Source: an uncultured bacterium
Lineage (GTDB): Bacteria > Patescibacteriota > Minisyncoccia > Phycocordibacterales > UBA1006
NCBI GenBank assembly: GCA_903920485.1
Contig: CAIXMG010000080.1
Coordinates: 1 to 6,474 of the forward strand
Direction of reading: 5' to 3'
DNA: 6,474 nucleotides
Part shown: positions 4,123 to 6,474 of the stretch, one piece after another
Layout: each line of letters opens with the position of its first letter
How positions within the stretch are numbered: position 1 is the first letter of the stretch
Notes under the pieces: model-generated
What the model saw: the letters and a program-made list of their open reading frames with translations, nothing else
Database searches by the model: none
What the model was told of the DNA's origin: nothing
Translations under genes and position numbers: made by a program

Positions 4123-5523
4123 ATGAAACTCACCAAAATCGTATGTACCATCGGTCCTGCGACCGAAACCCAGCCGGTCCTTGAAAAAATGATGCTGGCC
4201 GGCATGAACGTGGCGCGCCTGAATACCAGTCACGGGGACGCCGCCGAGCACGAAGGCCGAATCACGACCATTCGCACTGCCGCAAAGAAGACCGGCAAGC
4301 AGGTTGGAATTCTTCTTGATTTGGCAGGGCCAAAAATTCGAACGGGCGAACTCAAAACACCGACCGTAACGCTTGTTGCAGGCAAGACGCTCGTGCTTAC
4401 CACCGACATCATTGTCGGCGACGAGAAGCGCATGTCCGTCAATTACGCCAAGCTCCCCTCGGAAGTGAAGAAGGGGTCGATCATCATGCTTGAGGACGGC
4501 AAGAAGAAACTCCTCGTGAAGAAGGTATCTGGCAACGACATCACCTGCGAGATTATTGTCGGAGGCACCATGAAGCCTCGTCGAGGTGTCAATGTGCCGA
4601 ACGGCTACCTCTCGATCAAGTCGCTGACCGCGGCCGACATCAAAATGCTCAACCATTTTCATGACAAGGACATTGACTTCGTAGCGCTGTCATTCGTGCG
4701 AACGCCGTCGGACATTACCGACCTTCAGAAGATCCTCAAAAAGTTGAATTGGAATCCTGGCATCATTGCCAAGATCGAGACGCAGGAGGCACTTGATCAT
4801 CTGGACGAGATCCTCGACTTGGTTGACGGCGCGATGGTCGCCCGAGGTGACCTTGCCGTGGAGACGCCACGCGAATACGTTCCTGTCGAGCAGAAGAACA
4901 TCGTCGCGAAATGCATCGCCAAAGGCAAGTTCAGCATCGTCGCCACCCAGATGGTGGAATCGATGATCCACGAGCGCTATCCGACCCGTGCGGAGGTGTC
5001 CGACATCGCCAACGCGATCTTCGACGGAGCGGACGCGATCATGACTTCGGAAGAAACGTCGCTCGGCGAATACCCGGTCGAGACGGTCCAGACAATGGCG
5101 GATGTTGCTGCCAGCGTCGAAGGAGTCTTCAAGCCGAACATCGCGATCGCATACGACACGAAGTTCCCCGTCGCGCACGCGATCGCGGAACATGCCCAGA
5201 TGCTGGCCGACCACCTGAACACCCACTGCATCGTGGCACTGACCGAATCTGGCAGAACCGCTCGCGAAATTTCCCAATTCCGCGGCAACAAGCCGATTTA
5301 TGCCCTTACCCCGAACCGCCAGACCATCAACCAGCTGGCAGCCGTGCGCGGCGTCTACGGACTGACATTCGTGCCGAGCAAGACGATCGAGGACATCCGT
5401 CCCGACATCGTAAAGCTCATCACCGTCCAGGAACACCAGGTGAAGCAGACCATGGTCATTGTCAGCGGCAACACTATGCGCAAGCAGGGTGCGACGAACA
5501 TGATTATTGTGGAGACAACGTAA
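4123..5523 (+). CDS. pyk: Pyruvate kinase
   Basis: This 466-residue cytoplasmic enzyme converts phosphoenolpyruvate and ADP to pyruvate and ATP, the last step of glycolysis. The A-domain barrel begins with KIVCTIGPAT and GMNVARLNTSHG (R32, N34, S36). The B domain covers about residues 74-165. The barrel resumes with VALSFVR, IIAKIE (catalytic K217, metal ligand E219), MVARGDLAVE (D243), VATQMVESM (T275) and PTRAEVSDIANAIFDG. The C-terminal domain (about 340-466) contains the ALTESGRTAREIS segment and ends with ATNMIIVETT, so the gene is complete. DLAGPKIR (66-73) has Leu and Lys at the positions equivalent to muscle Thr113 and Glu117, the pattern linked to potassium-independent enzymes. Odd variants are NTSHG for NFSHG, DLAVE for DLGVE, and TSEET for LSGET. 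The ATG at 4123 is chosen because the protein begins at the conserved motif and the -10 box lies just upstream. An earlier in-frame ATG at 4039 would overlap tatD and include the promoter. Confidence 0.97.
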   Translation: MKLTKIVCTIGPATETQPVLEKMMLAGMNVARLNTSHGDAAEHEGRITTIRTAAKKTGKQVGILLDLAGPKIRTGELKTPTVTLVAGKTLVLTTDIIVGDEKRMSVNYAKLPSEVKKGSIIMLEDGKKKLLVKKVSGNDITCEIIVGGTMKPRRGVNVPNGYLSIKSLTAADIKMLNHFHDKDIDFVALSFVRTPSDITDLQKILKKLNWNPGIIAKIETQEALDHLDEILDLVDGAMVARGDLAVETPREYVPVEQKNIVAKCIAKGKFSIVATQMVESMIHERYPTRAEVSDIANAIFDGADAIMTSEETSLGEYPVETVQTMADVAASVEGVFKPNIAIAYDTKFPVAHAIAEHAQMLADHLNTHCIVALTESGRTAREISQFRGNKPIYALTPNRQTINQLAAVRGVYGLTFVPSKTIEDIRPDIVKLITVQEHQVKQTMVIVSGNTMRKQGATNMIIVETT

Positions 5524-5534
5524 TTTACCTATTG

Positions 5535-5566
5535 TAAAATGCATACCGGATCCGGTATGCATTTTA
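5535..5566. terminator. 32-bp perfect palindrome, shared terminator of pyk and the 110-residue gene
   Basis: The half TAAAATGCATACCGGA (5535-5550) is followed at once by its exact reverse complement (5551-5566). As RNA it gives a 14-bp stem with a GAUC loop, ending in AUUUUA on both strands. It lies 11 bases past the pyk stop. The minus-strand gene's TAA stop (5566-5564) is the end of the palindrome itself, so its last codon abuts the terminator. Confidence 0.85.
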
Positions 5567-5896
5567 TGTTTTGAGTTGCCATACAACATGAGCAATTCGT
5601 TTTTCTTCAAGGTCTTTCTCTTTCCCTGTTGAAATCTCAATGTTTAGGACAGGGACATGAAATTTCCTCCTAAGCAGCGGCCTGTTTTCGTCATTTACTT
5701 CTATGGCTACGTGTCCGTAAAAGAAGCCTGGACCGTCCCATGTATATGGATCCGGCTCTTCATGACGAAGAAGACCGTTTTTTATTGCGTCAAACAGGGT
5801 ATAAGACTCAAAAAGCAACTGCTGACCGAGAATTAATTTTAATTCCTCATCCTTGTACGACTCCTCTTTTACTCGAGAAAAGAACGCTTCTATCAT
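5564..5896 (-). CDS. Small hypothetical protein of 110 residues, no recognised family
   Basis: The protein is soluble and mixed-charge with no signal peptide, membrane segment or Cys. Residues 1-47 look helical (MIEAFFSRVKEES, ELKLILGQQLLFESYTLFDAI). A PDPYTWDGPGFFYGHVAIEV segment follows (49-68, rich in Gly and aromatics). The last part looks like a strand-helix-strand (FHVPVLNIEIS, KEKDLEEKRIAHVVWQL). I do not recognise it. Length, composition and the well-placed flanking terminator support a real gene. The ATG at 5896 is preceded by a TTGACT promoter and no Shine-Dalgarno. It lies 69 bases downstream of the thioesterase gene on the same strand and may be cotranscribed with it, since no terminator is evident between them. 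Confidence 0.7.
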   Translation of the reverse strand: MIEAFFSRVKEESYKDEELKLILGQQLLFESYTLFDAIKNGLLRHEEPDPYTWDGPGFFYGHVAIEVNDENRPLLRRKFHVPVLNIEISTGKEKDLEEKRIAHVVWQLKT

Positions 5897-5914
5897 TTGT
5901 TAATTATTTAAATC

Positions 5915-5943
5915 AAAGTACATTAACAAAATAAAAAAGTCAA
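5915..5943 (-). promoter_or_regulatory. Candidate promoter of the 110-residue gene
   Basis: On the minus strand, -35 TTGACT (5938-5943, 5 of 6) is followed by a 17-base spacer and -10 TACTTT (5915-5920, 3 of 6, but with the key T, A and final T). The leader would be about 12 bases. The whole gap is AT-rich, so other -10-like sequences also occur nearer the ATG. Confidence 0.5.
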
Positions 5944-5965
5944 TTAATTTTAATCCCCCTAGGTA

Positions 5966-6466
5966 CTACTTGAAAGCAAAGATAAGTTCGGCTTTGGCGA
6001 TTAATGTCTCCCCTTCAAAGATGGTGCAGATGAAGGTCTTGTCCTTATGAGTCGAAACAACCCTATATTCCTTCTCGACAAGCATTCGTGCCAGGTACTC
6101 AATGCTAATTGTTTTGGTAAACGCACCCTTCCCCAGTGGCATTGAGATCAGGAGCGCATGAACGCCGGAAACAGTATCCAGATACGTTGCAGCAATGCCT
6201 CCCTGCACCACGCCTTCATGACCCTGCAGCCATGCCTTGGGCGTAACGTAGGCGACCACCTCATCTTTGGTCTGATCGTACTCAAACTCAAGAATGTCAA
6301 TTTCAAGCTTCTCGTACAGTTCCCTGCTGGAAGCAAGGTACGGTTTTACGGCTTCGGAAAGATTATTCTGTTCGGTAAATTCGTGGATTTTCACTGGACT
6401 GACCAGATGAAATTGCTCGGCCACCAGATATCGTTTGGCAATTTCCTCATTAAGCTGTTTTTTCAT
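5966..6466 (-). CDS. Hotdog-fold thioesterase, PaaI-like superfamily
   Basis: This 166-residue protein probably hydrolyses an acyl-CoA or similar thioester in the cytoplasm. The substrate cannot be told. The hotdog signature is at 81-97, QGHEGVVQGGIAATYLD, where the family's usual GxxHGG reads GVVQGG (His replaced by Gln at 88) and D97 is the likely catalytic acid. Further hotdog strands are FTKTISIEYLARML, which matches the usual T-x-x-L-x-V-x-Y-L-R pattern, then EYRVVSTHKDKTFICTIFEGETLIAKAELIF. Residues 1-60 form an extra, mostly helical N-terminal region not needed for the fold, so the protein is longer than minimal PaaI proteins. The ATG at 6466 lies 8 bases from the window edge. The frame is open to the edge, so a longer N-terminus cannot be ruled out. 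It is upstream of the 110-residue gene on the same strand. Confidence 0.85.
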   Translation of the reverse strand: MKKQLNEEIAKRYLVAEQFHLVSPVKIHEFTEQNNLSEAVKPYLASSRELYEKLEIDILEFEYDQTKDEVVAYVTPKAWLQGHEGVVQGGIAATYLDTVSGVHALLISMPLGKGAFTKTISIEYLARMLVEKEYRVVSTHKDKTFICTIFEGETLIAKAELIFAFK

Positions 6467-6474
6467 AGTGAATC

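Noticed and set aside
4072..4662. Continuation of the tatD frame upstream of its ATG, which would add about 197 residues.
   Set aside because: It lies opposite pyk, matches no TatD sequence, and the conserved DIHSHL motif starts just after the ATG at 4071. The open frame is a shadow of biased codon use in pyk.
4690..5640. Long minus-strand open frame (316 codons) opposite pyk.
   Set aside because: The translation is low-quality and rich in Arg, Asp, His and Val, has no domain pattern, and overlaps the terminator. It is a shadow of a strongly conserved pyruvate kinase.

Overview
This window looks like a bacterial chromosome segment, probably from a Candidate Phyla Radiation (Patescibacteria) genome of medium GC. 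That placement is inference. It rests on the compact genes, the general lack of Shine-Dalgarno sites, a short bS18, an rpsF-ssb-rpsR cluster that is not followed by rplI, and a membrane-anchored Pro/Ala/Thr-rich surface protein directly downstream. No phage, plasmid, CRISPR or transposase gene is visible, and no gene-free stretch exceeds 300 bases.

Left block, minus strand (about 2180 down to 1). A good sigma70-like promoter at 2151-2179 reads into a structured rpsF leader (2010-2103). The order is then rpsF (bS6 with a long acidic tail), ssb (with its own promoter at 1393-1420), rpsR (bS18), a GAAA-loop hairpin, and an N-terminally anchored, probably surface-exposed protein cut by the left edge. 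The leader may bind the S6:S18 complex, which would make the cluster self-regulating.

Middle block. A plus-strand gene (2236-3165) encodes a D-2-hydroxyacid dehydrogenase-like protein that keeps the NAD-binding glycine motif but lacks the Arg/Glu/His catalytic residues of the family. It converges on tatD (minus, 3202-4071) across a hairpin terminator. tatD has all its metal ligands. It is about 30 residues longer than usual because of two in-frame, GC-rich, palindromic DNA segments, which look like small mobile palindromic repeats tolerated within a gene.

Right block. Pyruvate kinase (plus, 4123-5523) diverges from tatD across only 51 bases and has an extended -10 box so close to its ATG that the mRNA is probably leaderless or nearly so. 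A 32-bp perfect palindrome separates it from a 110-residue protein of unknown function (minus). Upstream of that is a hotdog-fold thioesterase (minus), whose start lies 8 bases from the right edge.

The genes cover translation and replication housekeeping, glycolysis (ATP from phosphoenolpyruvate), and nuclease or hydrolase functions. Apart from the rpsF-ssb-rpsR cluster they are mostly single-gene units with their own promoters and shared terminators. The points most worth checking are the two palindromic insertions in tatD, the catalytically degenerate dehydrogenase, the rpsF leader RNA, and the recurring arrangement of a -10 box close to the ATG.
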